Under the pieces are notes generated by a model. The model ran no database searches and had not been told where the DNA came from. It saw only the letters and a program-made list of their open reading frames with translations. Positions 1 to 6,848 of a stretch of 10,371 bases of DNA are shown piece after piece. Source of the stretch: Alphaproteobacteria bacterium (GTDB taxonomy: Bacteria; Pseudomonadota; Alphaproteobacteria; ATCC43930; CGMCC-115725); contig JAGWIH010000052.1 of NCBI GenBank assembly GCA_028866355.1, positions 1 to 10,371 on the forward strand, given 5' to 3'. The stretch's first letter is position 1. The number at the start of each line of letters is the position of its first letter. A program made the translations under genes and the position numbers.

Positions 1-237
1 GAACCGGTCGCGGTCCGGCCAATTGGGATCGGCGGGATCGAATTTGAGAAACTTGGTGAAGAGGACGGTCGCGACGTCGGCCATGCCCATCGGCATGCCG
101 GGATGGCCGCTCTTGGCTTTTTCCACCGCGTCCATCGCCAGCGCCCGCAGGCAATTCGCCATGCGGAACAAGTGCGGGTCGCGCGGCTTCGGCAACAGCG
201 GCGCAGCTTCGGTCTTGATGTCGGCGGTGGCGCTCAT
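1..237 (-). CDS. tkt: Transketolase, N-terminal part (cut by left window edge)
   Basis: Transketolase is a thiamine-diphosphate and Mg-dependent cytoplasmic enzyme of the pentose phosphate (and, where present, Calvin) pathway that moves two-carbon ketol units between sugar phosphates. The minus-strand frame gives exactly 79 codons to the window edge and no stop. It contains the family's N-terminal block: [19 protein letters not shown], then [10 protein letters not shown], with the substrate-contacting His of the SGHPG motif at residue 45, then [12 protein letters not shown] near the edge. The ATG at 235-237 gives a leader some 20 residues longer than in E. coli TktA; the internal Met26 is an alternative start that would bring the length close to the family norm. 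No convincing Shine-Dalgarno sequence precedes either start. The gene is transcribed away from the neighbouring tRNA. The family call is secure; the start is not. Confidence 0.93.
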   Translation of the reverse strand, partial: MSATADIKTEAAPLLPKPRDPHLFRMANCLRALAMDAVEKAKSGHPGMPMGMADVATVLFTKFLKFDPADPNWPDRDRF

Positions 238-421
238 GGAAGTGAACGATTCGCGGCTCGAAATTCGATGGAACGCGCGGCACCTTCGCCTGTCGCGACC
301 GGTTGCGTCAACCGGGATGTCCGACGACAGAACCGGACTCGGCCCACTTTGGTTGCGACACGCGGCGCCAGCGGCTAAGGTCGCCCCCAACACGCGACTT
401 GGCCGCGTCGTGCAGCCGGAT
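238..421. other. Divergent intergenic region between tkt and tRNA-Gln
   Basis: This 184-bp spacer holds no reading frame that looks like protein. It must carry the outward promoters of tkt and tRNA-Gln. A short inverted repeat, GGTTG-CGT-CAACC, lies at 301-313. On the minus strand this segment includes a TTGACG hexamer (306-311) that could be a -35 box for tkt, but no good -10 follows at the right distance. Confidence 0.5.
353..381 (+). promoter_or_regulatory. Possible tRNA-Gln promoter
   Basis: TTGCGA at 353-358 and TAAGGT at 376-381 are separated by 17 bp and would start transcription about 30-35 nt before the tRNA. The -35 half is fair. The -10 half is weak (3 of 6 to the sigma-70 consensus), so this is only a candidate chosen by position. 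Confidence 0.25.
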
Positions 422-496
422 TGGGGCGTCGCCAAGTGGTAAGGCAGCGGATTTTGATTCCGCCATACGGAGGTTCGAATCCTCCCGCCCCAGCCA
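422..496 (+). tRNA. tRNA-Gln (anticodon TTG)
   Basis: All four arms can be drawn by eye. The 7-bp acceptor stem TGGGGCG (422-428) pairs perfectly with CGCCCCA (486-492), followed by discriminator G493 and an encoded CCA (494-496). The D stem is GCC/GGC (431-433 with 443-445). The anticodon stem GCGGA/TCCGC (447-451 with 459-463) closes a 7-nt loop TTTTGAT, so the anticodon is TTG at 454-456 and reads CAA and, by wobble, CAG (glutamine). The variable loop has 5 nt. The T arm is GGAGG-TTCGAAT-CCTCC (469-485). I saw no second copy of the tRNA 3' end in the window, so nothing indicates an integrated element here. Confidence 0.97.
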
Positions 497-660
497 ATCT
501 CAAATCCGTTCCGATGCCCGTTCATGCTCCGCGTTTCGCGGAAACGGCAATGGAGAATTGATCCTTCGGCGACGCGCAACACGCCGGGAGCTAGACGCTG
601 CCTTAAAAAGATCACCATTGCCCGCCTCACTCGTCACCTAAAGCGAGCAGCGGAGATGCG
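497..660. other. Intergenic spacer upstream of the first MFS gene
   Basis: This 164-bp stretch between the tRNA and the first transporter gene shows no credible small gene and no clear terminator. No good promoter pair stands out. The only confident signal is the ribosome binding site GGAG at 652-655 just before the transporter start. Confidence 0.5.
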
Positions 661-2109
661 ATGGCGCGACACGGCGGCCCGGCCGATCCATCGTTCGAGA
701 CCGATATTCCTGCGCGGCTCGACCGGTTGCCGTGGCATCGCTTTCATTGGCTGGTGGTCACCGCGCTCGGCGTGACCTGGATTCTCGACGGTCTCGAAGT
801 CACGCTGGTCGGCTCGCTCGCCGGCGCCTTCGGCGGCAGCGGCGGGCTGTCGATGAGCGAGAGCCAGGTCGGATTGGCTGCCAGCGCTTACCTTGCCGGC
901 GCAATCGCGGGCGCGCTGGGTTTCGGCCAGCTCACCGATCTTTACGGCCGCAAAAAATTGTTCAGCATCACTGTGCTGGTCTATGCGGTCGCCACCATCG
1001 CCACCGGCCTATCGTGGAATTTCTTATCCTTCGCGCTATTCCGCTTTGGCACCGGCGCCGGCATCGGCGGCGAATATGCCGCGATCAATTCGGCAATCGA
1101 CGAGCTGATCCCCGCCCGCGCCCGCGGTTGGACCGATCTGGCGATCAACGGCACGTTCTGGGTCGGCGCGGCGCTCGGCGCCGGCGCGTCGCTGGTCGTC
1201 CTCAATCCGCAGTTGTTGCCGCCATGGCTCGGCTGGCGCCTCGCGTTCGGCATTGGCGGCGCGCTCGGCTTTGGTGTCGTCGTCTTGCGGCGTTACGTTC
1301 CCGAAAGTCCACGCTGGCTGATGACACACGGACGGGTCGCCGAAGCGGAACACGTCGTGCGCGAAATCGAAAGCCGCCTCGGCAAGGACGCAAGTCGCGC
1401 ACTGCCGCCAACCGGCAACCCGATCCGGCTGAAACCGCGGGGACCGGTACGGCTGGCCGAGCTCGGCATCGTGTTGCTGCGCCGTTATCCGCGACGCACC
1501 GTGCTGGGCTTGCTGCTGATGGCGGCGCAGGCGTTCTGCTACAATGCGGTCTTCTTTACCTATGCGCTGGTGCTCCAGCGGTTCTACGCCGTGCCGTCGG
1601 ATCGCATTGGCGAATATATCCTCGCGTTTGCGGCCGGCAATTTTCTGGGCCCACTGCTGCTGGGCCGCCTGTTCGACACCATCGGCCGGCGCGTCATGAT
1701 CACGCTGACCTACGGCGTTGCTGGCGGTTTGATGGCCGTCACGGCGTTGCTCTTCGCGTTCGGCGGGCTCGACGCCATCGGCCAGACAGCCTTGTGGACC
1801 GTGATATTCTTCGTCGCGTCGGCGGCGGCGAGCGCGGCTTATCTCACCGCCGGCGAAATCTTTCCGCTTGAACTGCGCGCGTTGATCATCGCGCTGTTTT
1901 ATGCCTTTGGCACGGCCGTCGGCGGCATCGCCGGCCCGGCGCTGTTCGGTTTCTTAATTGAAAGCGGCTCGCGGCCAGCGCTGATGTGGGGTTATCTGTT
2001 GGCCGCGACGTTGATGATTATCGCAGCGGGGGCCGAAGCGACGATTGGCGTCGCTGCCGAAGGCCGCCCGCTCGAAGAGGTGGCCGCGCCGCTCTCCACC
2101 GCCCTCTGA
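661..2109 (+). CDS. MFS transporter, sugar/metabolite porter type
   Basis: A 482-residue inner-membrane secondary transporter of the major facilitator superfamily, with about 12 hydrophobic segments and a long central cytoplasmic loop near residues 215-265. The family signatures are clear: GQLTDLYGRKK at residues 89-99 (loop 2-3 motif A), R128 through GIGGEY (134-139) and the following D147-E148...P151...R155-G156 block typical of the sugar-porter/metabolite:H+ symporter branch, and the second-half motif GRLFDTIGRR at 335-344. The C-terminal half carries a GEIFPLELRA block, also typical of this branch. The ATG at 661 is preceded by GGAG at 652-655 with a 5-nt gap. The substrate cannot be named; sugars, aromatic acids and organic acids are all carried by relatives. 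The next gene is a second, different MFS protein 101 bp downstream. The family is certain, the substrate unknown. Confidence 0.9.
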   Translation: MARHGGPADPSFETDIPARLDRLPWHRFHWLVVTALGVTWILDGLEVTLVGSLAGAFGGSGGLSMSESQVGLAASAYLAGAIAGALGFGQLTDLYGRKKLFSITVLVYAVATIATGLSWNFLSFALFRFGTGAGIGGEYAAINSAIDELIPARARGWTDLAINGTFWVGAALGAGASLVVLNPQLLPPWLGWRLAFGIGGALGFGVVVLRRYVPESPRWLMTHGRVAEAEHVVREIESRLGKDASRALPPTGNPIRLKPRGPVRLAELGIVLLRRYPRRTVLGLLLMAAQAFCYNAVFFTYALVLQRFYAVPSDRIGEYILAFAAGNFLGPLLLGRLFDTIGRRVMITLTYGVAGGLMAVTALLFAFGGLDAIGQTALWTVIFFVASAAASAAYLTAGEIFPLELRALIIALFYAFGTAVGGIAGPALFGFLIESGSRPALMWGYLLAATLMIIAAGAEATIGVAAEGRPLEEVAAPLSTAL

Positions 2110-2126
2110 TCGGGCGCGGCGCTTTT
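2083..2126 (+). terminator. Weak candidate terminator at the end of the first MFS gene
   Basis: GCCGCGCC (2083-2090) is the exact reverse complement of GGCGCGGC (2113-2120), and TTTT follows at 2123-2126. The 22-nt loop is long, the left arm lies inside the coding sequence and the T tract is short, so termination may be inefficient or absent. In GC-rich DNA such a pairing can also occur by chance. Confidence 0.22.
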
Positions 2127-2210
2127 ACGGCGCATGCCTCCCCGCAAAATATCGCATTGAACGGCCGGCACCGAACCGCGCTAGCTTGCGGCGGAAATCC
2201 GGAGTCCTGA

Positions 2211-3407
2211 ATGTCGGTCGAGATCGAAGCGCGCGGCGTGCCCGGCCCGCGGCCGCGGCATGCCGCGATCGCGGGCTTGTCGGCGTTGCTGCTCGGCATC
2301 GGTTTGTTGCGATTCGGCTTTACGCCGCTGATCCCGGCGTTGGTGCAGGCCGGGTGGTTTACCGCCGCGCAGGCGGGCTATCTCGGCGCCACCAATCTTG
2401 CCGGTTATGTCGTCGGCGCGGCGATTGCCCGGCGCGCCGCTCATCACATCCCGGCCATGACGCTGGTGAAGGCGGCGATGATCCTCGCTGCGGCAAGTTT
2501 CGCGGGCTGCGCCGCGCCGCTGGGATTCGGCTGGTATTTCGGCTGGCGGCTGCTTTCCGGAATCGTCGGCGGCGTGCTGATGATCCTGGCGCCGACCGCC
2601 GTGCTCGCGGCGACGCCGGTCATTCGTCGCGGCCGCGTCGCTGGCATCGTGTTCACCGGTGTCGGCGCCGGCATCGCCGTGTCCGGCACCGCGATCCCCT
2701 GGCTGGTACGCGCCGGATTGCCGACCGCGTGGCTGACGTTGGCGATCATCGGCGTCGCATTGACCATCGTGGCGTGGAGCGGCTGGCCGCACCACGCGCA
2801 TATTCCTGACGGGCGCGGGCCAGCCGCGCGGCCGCCGCTGTCGCCGATGGTCATACGCCTGGTGATTTCATATGGCGTCATCGGCCTCGCGTTCGCGCCG
2901 CACACCGTTTACTGGACCGATTTCATCGCCCGCGGCCTCGGCCTGGGCTTGGACGTCGGTGGATTCTATTGGCTGGTGCTCGGTCTCGGCGCGGCCTGCG
3001 GTCCGATGCTGACCGGCTTCGTTGCCGAGCGCCTGGGCTTTGCACGCACCTATACGCTGATCCTCGTCGCGCTCGCGATTTGCATCGGCGCGCCGGCACT
3101 CTGGCCGAGCCTGCCGGTGCTGCTGCTTTCCTCGTTCGGCACAGGTGCATTTGGCCTCGCCACGACATCGTTGGGCTCCGGCCGCGCGGGTGAATTGGTG
3201 CCGATTGAACAGCACCGACAACTTTGGGGCTGGATGACCATCGCTTACGCGATCGTCTATGCCAGCGGCGGTTATATCAGCGCCTTCATCTTTGCGCAGA
3301 CCGGCTCGTATTCGCTGCTGTTCGCGTTCGGCGCGGTGATGGCGTTGGTGTCGGCGCTTTTCGCCTGGTGGTCGGCGCGGAGCGAGCACATCGGATTCTC
3401 GACCTAA
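2211..3407 (+). CDS. YbfB/YjiJ-family MFS transporter
   Basis: A 398-residue, 12-segment inner-membrane transporter of the compact MFS branch known as YbfB/YjiJ (MFS_4). The diagnostic N-terminal block is present: GIGLLRFGFTPLIPAL at residues 29-44 followed by Q46-AGW and then AQAGYLGATNLAGYVVGA at 53-70. It lacks the sugar-porter motifs of its upstream neighbour, so the two are not a recent duplication. The start is well supported by GGAG at 2201-2204 with a 6-nt gap to the ATG. It lies 101 bp after the previous gene on the same strand, so co-transcription is possible but not shown. No substrate is established for this branch, and an efflux role is only a guess. Family call strong, function unknown. 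Confidence 0.88.
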   Translation: MSVEIEARGVPGPRPRHAAIAGLSALLLGIGLLRFGFTPLIPALVQAGWFTAAQAGYLGATNLAGYVVGAAIARRAAHHIPAMTLVKAAMILAAASFAGCAAPLGFGWYFGWRLLSGIVGGVLMILAPTAVLAATPVIRRGRVAGIVFTGVGAGIAVSGTAIPWLVRAGLPTAWLTLAIIGVALTIVAWSGWPHHAHIPDGRGPAARPPLSPMVIRLVISYGVIGLAFAPHTVYWTDFIARGLGLGLDVGGFYWLVLGLGAACGPMLTGFVAERLGFARTYTLILVALAICIGAPALWPSLPVLLLSSFGTGAFGLATTSLGSGRAGELVPIEQHRQLWGWMTIAYAIVYASGGYISAFIFAQTGSYSLLFAFGAVMALVSALFAWWSARSEHIGFST

Positions 3408-3603
3408 ACTGCGGCGCGCGGCGCGCAGCACGGCAAAAAAATGGCCGCGCCATGGCGGCTTGATGGCGCGCCGAAAGTCGGCATGCCGAAAAAATGCCGC
3501 ATGTCCATTTCATCATTCCATCGCGCAACCGAACCAACGGGCGATCGTTATTACGCCCGGTTGCGTCGTCTTTCGTGCCGTCTGAACCAGGCTGGAGCGC
3601 ATC
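3408..3603. other. Intergenic region before the HpnL-CDP-AP fusion gene
   Basis: This 196-bp spacer has no convincing gene. It opens with a very G/C-rich alternating run around 3410-3426, holds the perfect 10-bp palindrome CGCCATGGCG at 3448-3457 and an inverted repeat CGGCAT (3479-3484) / ATGCCG (3494-3499) around an A-rich loop. None has the T tract of an intrinsic terminator. GGAG at 3594-3597 is the ribosome binding site of the next gene. Confidence 0.45.
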
Positions 3604-5247
3604 ATGCTCAACGAGAGCATCGGACGCCGCGTCACCGGAGGGGTCGGCAAAGTCGGCCTGATTTTGTGCGGCTTCGGACTCATGACCGCGCTCGTTTTCT
3701 CGGTCGACATCGACGCGCTGTGGCGCGACCTGATGATGGTCGGATTCGGCCTGACCATCATCCTCGCGCTGCATGCGGTGGTGATCGCGATCGACGGAAT
3801 GAGCTGGCGGACGCTGCTACCCAAGTGCGACGCCGCAACATTCCCTTTGTTGGTATGGGCGCGTTGGGTGCGCGAATCCACCAACCTGTTGCTGCCGGTG
3901 GCGCAGGTCGGCGGCGAAGTCGCCGGCGTCCGCCTGCTGACGTTGAACGGCGTGAGCCTGCGCATCGCCAGCGCCAGCGTCATCCTCGACAAACTCTCCG
4001 AGGGCATGAGCCAGTTGGTCTTCGCCATGCTTGGCCTCGGCATCTTGATCGTGGCGCACGGCGTCAGCGACTTGGCGCTCGCCATCGCCTCAGCGCTTGC
4101 CATCATCAGTATCGCCGTCATCGGCGTCGTCGCGGTTCAGCGCGCCGGTGGCTTCGACGGCGCCGAGCGTTGGCTGCTTGGCGTCTGCTCACGAATCCAT
4201 CCGCGCGCACCCGACGCGCTCGCCAGTGTCGCCGAAACGATCCGGTCCAGCGGCCGCCTGCGCCCCTTCGCCCTCAGCGCCGGCCAGCATCTGACCGCCT
4301 GGTGCATCGGCAGCGGCGAGACATGGCTGGCGTTACGCTTCATGGGACATCCGATCGGCGTGCCGACGGCGCTCGCGATCGAAAGCCTCGGCAGCGTCAT
4401 TACTGCTGCGGGCTTCATCGTACCTGGCGCGATCGGCGTGCAGGAAAGCGGCTACATGGCCATCGGCACGGCCTTGGGGCTGCCGGTCGAGCTCGGCTTG
4501 GCGATGTCGCTGGTGAAACGCGCGCGGCAGATTCTGCTCGGCCTGCCTGCGCTGGCGTCCTGGCAAGCCTCCGAACTTGGCTGGCTGCGGTTGCGTCAGC
4601 GCAACCACGGCCGAATTGGGGCGCCGCCAAGCAGTGCGTCAAACGCCTATGTTCGGCGTGCGATCCGCGTCGTGCTGCGGCCGCTCGCCAACACCGGCCT
4701 GACGCCCAACCATCTCACGACGTTACGGATCGCCACCGGCCTTGCCGCATGTGCGGCCTGTTGCCTTGGCACGACGGAAGGCAATTGGTGGGCCGGCGGA
4801 CTCTGGATCGTGTCGTGCGTCGTCGATCGCGCCGATGGCGAATTCGCCCGCCTCACCCGGCAATGCAGCCGCGTCGGCCACATTTACGACTACTACGGCG
4901 ACGTGGCGCTGAACGCGGTGATCTTCCTCGCGATCGGCATCGGATTGCGTCATGCGGTCGGCGCGTCGTGGACGACTGCCCTCGGTGTATGGACCATGGT
5001 TGCAATCGCGACCGCCTCGATCCTGGCCGAGACGCTGGAACGGCGCATCGGCGAAAAAAGCTTCCCGTCGCAGAGTGGATTCGATTTCGACGATATTCTG
5101 TTCATCCTCGCGCCGGTGCTGTGGTTCGGGTACGGGTTTCCGTTGCTCGTCGGTGGCGCGATCGGCGGCCCTGCGGCGGCGCTGATCCTTGCCGTACGGT
5201 TGAGCCAGTTGCGGGCGTCGTCGCATCGCGTTGTCGGCGCCGACTAG
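3604..5247 (+). CDS. Fusion: HpnL/LPG-synthase-TM-type membrane domain + CDP-alcohol phosphatidyltransferase
   Basis: A 547-residue integral membrane protein with two domains. Residues about 1-325 match the HpnL/lysylphosphatidylglycerol-synthase transmembrane (flippase-like) family: N94-LLLPVAQVGGE (94-105), a polar D/E pair in the next helix region (D-K-L-S-E), and FIVPGAIGVQESG (271-283) followed by the LVKRAR...LLGLPAL block. Residues about 345-547 form a CDP-alcohol phosphatidyltransferase, with the LTPNH entry motif at 366-370 and a perfect catalytic signature D408-xx-D411-G412-xx-A415-R416-x8-G425-xxx-D429-xxx-D433, which binds two metals and the CDP-alcohol. The linker (about 326-345) is short and polar. 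The ATG at 3604 has GGAG with a 6-nt gap, and no frame break separates the halves. Known: HpnL proteins often sit in hopanoid gene clusters, and CDP-alcohol transferases make phospholipids by displacing CMP. Inferred: the protein makes a lipid and may help move it across the inner membrane. The acceptor alcohol is unknown, and no hopanoid genes are visible here. Confidence 0.88.
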   Translation: MLNESIGRRVTGGVGKVGLILCGFGLMTALVFSVDIDALWRDLMMVGFGLTIILALHAVVIAIDGMSWRTLLPKCDAATFPLLVWARWVRESTNLLLPVAQVGGEVAGVRLLTLNGVSLRIASASVILDKLSEGMSQLVFAMLGLGILIVAHGVSDLALAIASALAIISIAVIGVVAVQRAGGFDGAERWLLGVCSRIHPRAPDALASVAETIRSSGRLRPFALSAGQHLTAWCIGSGETWLALRFMGHPIGVPTALAIESLGSVITAAGFIVPGAIGVQESGYMAIGTALGLPVELGLAMSLVKRARQILLGLPALASWQASELGWLRLRQRNHGRIGAPPSSASNAYVRRAIRVVLRPLANTGLTPNHLTTLRIATGLAACAACCLGTTEGNWWAGGLWIVSCVVDRADGEFARLTRQCSRVGHIYDYYGDVALNAVIFLAIGIGLRHAVGASWTTALGVWTMVAIATASILAETLERRIGEKSFPSQSGFDFDDILFILAPVLWFGYGFPLLVGGAIGGPAAALILAVRLSQLRASSHRVVGAD

Positions 5248-5486
5248 AAATCGTAATCGACGTTGAGTGACCCGCCGAGCTGGTTCGGGTTTTCGGACGA
5301 TCGGGCCACCGATGTCGCGCAAGACAGTCCCTGAACCGTTCTGCCAGGATGCAAACGGCGACGATCGGCACTGGCCTGGATTTTGGTATGCCAAACGCCG
5401 GCCTTTGCGGATTGCGCGACGACCCCGCTGGCGTATCGAATTTCGCGGTAACCGCCGCTCGAACGCAGGGGCGGCCGCTCTAACAA
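5244..5486 (-). pseudogene. Possible decayed 3' end of an outer-membrane protein gene
   Basis: On the minus strand an open frame ends at a TAG (5244-5246) that shares bases with the stop of the fusion gene. Its last residues, SLNVDYDF, alternate polar and hydrophobic positions and end in Phe, which is the pattern of a beta-barrel C-terminal strand recognised by the Bam machinery. The preceding NPNQLGG would suit a periplasmic turn. Upstream the frame (from a TTG at 5486) does not resemble a known protein and closes at a stop near 5518, so an intact barrel cannot fit. This could be a remnant of a lost gene or chance; I favour neither strongly. Confidence 0.17.
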
Positions 5487-5525
5487 TAACGCGACCCGGC
5501 ACCGCCGGTTCCGCAGCGTTTACGA

Positions 5526-5545
5526 AGCGCGGATGACTCCGCGCT
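5526..5545. repeat. Palindrome overlapping the -35 region of the ABC operon
   Basis: AGCGCGGA (5526-5533) and TCCGCGCT (5538-5545) are perfect reverse complements, giving an 8-bp stem with a 4-nt centre TGAC. No T tract follows on either strand, so it is not an ordinary terminator. Its centre coincides with the likely -35 box (5533-5538), which would be a good place for a dimeric repressor or activator to bind. The operator role is inferred from position only. Confidence 0.4.
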
Positions 5546-5562
5546 GATGATCAAGCTATAAT
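5533..5562 (+). promoter_or_regulatory. Promoter of the ABC transporter operon
   Basis: A perfect sigma-70 -10 box TATAAT lies at 5557-5562. Eighteen bases upstream is ATGACT at 5533-5538, which matches TTGACA at the central TGAC. Transcription would begin near 5569 and leave a leader of just under 60 nt before the binding-protein ATG. The -10 is strong in an otherwise GC-rich region; the -35 is only partial, which fits a regulated promoter. Confidence 0.55.
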
Positions 5563-5612
5563 CAACGCCAGGGTTAGTGGATCAAAAAATCGTTTCGGGC
5601 GTCATGCTAACC

Positions 5613-5618
5613 AAGGAG
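5613..5618 (+). promoter_or_regulatory. Strong ribosome binding site of the binding-protein gene
   Basis: AAGGAG lies 8 nt before the ATG at 5627, followed by an A-rich spacer. It is the best Shine-Dalgarno sequence in the window, in keeping with the need for more binding protein than membrane subunits, and it fixes the start. Confidence 0.8.
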
Positions 5619-5626
5619 AAAAGCGA

Positions 5627-6814
5627 ATGTCGGGAGGGATCTTACGTGCGCGCGGGGGCGCGTTTTTTTCCCCGCTGATCGCCGTCGCGTTTCTATTCGC
5701 AGCGACCGCGGCCCACGCTCAAAAGCCGATCGTCGTCGGCGCATCGATCTCGGAAACCGGCCCGTTGGCCGTCGATGCGGCCTACCATCTCAAAGGCATC
5801 CAGGTCGGCGTCGCCGACGCCAACGCGCATGGCGGCTGGCTCGGTCGCAAGCTCGAGCTCAAATATTATGACGATCAGAGCAATCCGGGCACTGGCGTCC
5901 GGCTCTATACGCGCCTGATCACCGAAGACAAGGTCGATCTTCTTATCGGCCCGTATTCGAGCGGCATCAGCCAAGCCGTGGCGCCGCTGGTGAACAAGTA
6001 CCAATTCGCGACGCCGATGCCGGGCGCATCGCTGCCGGCGATCTTCTCCGCGGGCAACAAATGGGCCTTCCAGCTTCTGCCGCCGGCAACGGGCTACGCC
6101 GAAGGCATGCTGCCTCTCGCCAAGGCGATGGGGGCGCACAAGGTTGCGATTCTGCAGGCGCAGCTCTCCTTCACGCTGGCCTGCGGGCAAGCCCGCCTCG
6201 ATCAAGCCAAGGCGCTTGGCATGGACCTCGTTTACAGCACGACCTACGCTATGCCGCCGCCCGATTTCTCGTCGATCGCTCTGGCCATCAAGAGCGCCAA
6301 CCCGGACGTGGTGGTCGTCTGCTCGTACTATCCGGACGCCGTGGGGCTCGCGCAGGCGTTGCATCGCATCGGCTACGCACCAAAGTTCTTCGCGGAAACG
6401 ATCGGGCCGGCCGAGAAGCAATTTGAGGGCGCCATCGGACCGATCGCCGATCGGATCATCTCCAACACGAGCTGGTGGCCGAGCCTGAAGACACCGGGTA
6501 ACGCCGCGTTCATCGCCAGCTACAAGGCGATGTTCCACGAGGACCCCGATTACCACGCCGCCGGCACATACGCCGCGGTGCAGGTATTGGGCGCCGCGGT
6601 CAAGGCAACCAAGTCGCTTGATCAGGCGAAGATACAAGCGTGGCTTGCGACGCATGAGGTGCCGACCGTGCAGGGCACCTTCAAAGTCAGTCCGACCGGC
6701 CTGTCGCAGAAGTTCGGCCAGTATCTGTTCCAGATCCAGGGCGACAAGCGCGTCCTGATCTGGCCGACGGCGAACGCACAGGGCAAGGTGGAAGCGCCGT
6801 ACACGGGCCAGTAA
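5627..6814 (+). CDS. ABC transporter periplasmic substrate-binding protein, branched-chain amino acid (HAAT) type
   Basis: A 395-residue type I periplasmic binding protein of the LivJ/LivK-like (Peripla_BP_6) family. It begins with a clear signal peptide: Arg7 and Arg9, a hydrophobic core at about 13-28, and an AHA|Q cleavage site after residue 31. The mature protein starts KPIVVGASISETGPLA, the usual first strand and ligand loop, and continues with GIQVGVADANAHGGWLGRKLEL, YDDQSNP and IGPYSSGISQAVAPL, all standard landmarks of the two-lobed fold. The length is normal. It is the first gene of the operon with a strong promoter and ribosome binding site; the permease gene starts 34 bp downstream. 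The ligand is unknown: the family includes binders of leucine, amides, urea, aromatic acids and others, and nothing in the motif regions decides. Confidence 0.92.
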   Translation: MSGGILRARGGAFFSPLIAVAFLFAATAAHAQKPIVVGASISETGPLAVDAAYHLKGIQVGVADANAHGGWLGRKLELKYYDDQSNPGTGVRLYTRLITEDKVDLLIGPYSSGISQAVAPLVNKYQFATPMPGASLPAIFSAGNKWAFQLLPPATGYAEGMLPLAKAMGAHKVAILQAQLSFTLACGQARLDQAKALGMDLVYSTTYAMPPPDFSSIALAIKSANPDVVVVCSYYPDAVGLAQALHRIGYAPKFFAETIGPAEKQFEGAIGPIADRIISNTSWWPSLKTPGNAAFIASYKAMFHEDPDYHAAGTYAAVQVLGAAVKATKSLDQAKIQAWLATHEVPTVQGTFKVSPTGLSQKFGQYLFQIQGDKRVLIWPTANAQGKVEAPYTGQ

Positions 6815-6848
6815 GCGGAGCAGCCGCGACAGGGGGCGGGGCAGCTCG

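Larger units (their letters stand above)
5248..5626. other. 379-bp intergenic region upstream of the ABC transporter operon
   Basis: No intact gene is visible. The left part holds the doubtful minus-strand gene remnant and a weak hairpin (CCGA 5275-5278 / TCGG 5285-5288, followed by GTTTT) that could serve as a poor terminator for the fusion gene. The right part, from about 5526, is more A/T-rich than its surroundings and carries a palindrome, a promoter with a perfect -10 box, and a strong ribosome binding site for the ABC operon. Confidence 0.55.

Noticed and set aside
422..496. tRNA-Gln as an integration site of a mobile element
   Set aside because: No integrase gene and no second copy of the tRNA 3' end were found in the window, and the genes downstream look like ordinary chromosomal genes of the same composition.
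3479..3499. Inverted repeat CGGCAT/ATGCCG as a terminator after the second MFS gene
   Set aside because: The stem is only 6 bp and neither strand has a T tract after it; at most a chance repeat in a GC-rich spacer.
3441..5270. A 609-codon plus-strand open frame overlapping the fusion gene
   Set aside because: It is in another frame, its translation is dominated by Arg and Ala with no domain, and the frame from 3604 has a ribosome binding site, membrane helices and intact catalytic motifs. Long open shadow frames are normal at this GC content.
4723..5502. A 259-codon minus-strand open frame spanning the fusion gene's 3' half and the intergenic region
   Set aside because: The translation is Arg-rich and domain-free where it lies opposite the CDP-alcohol transferase. 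The separate frame ending at 5244 is the only minus-strand signal here worth noting.
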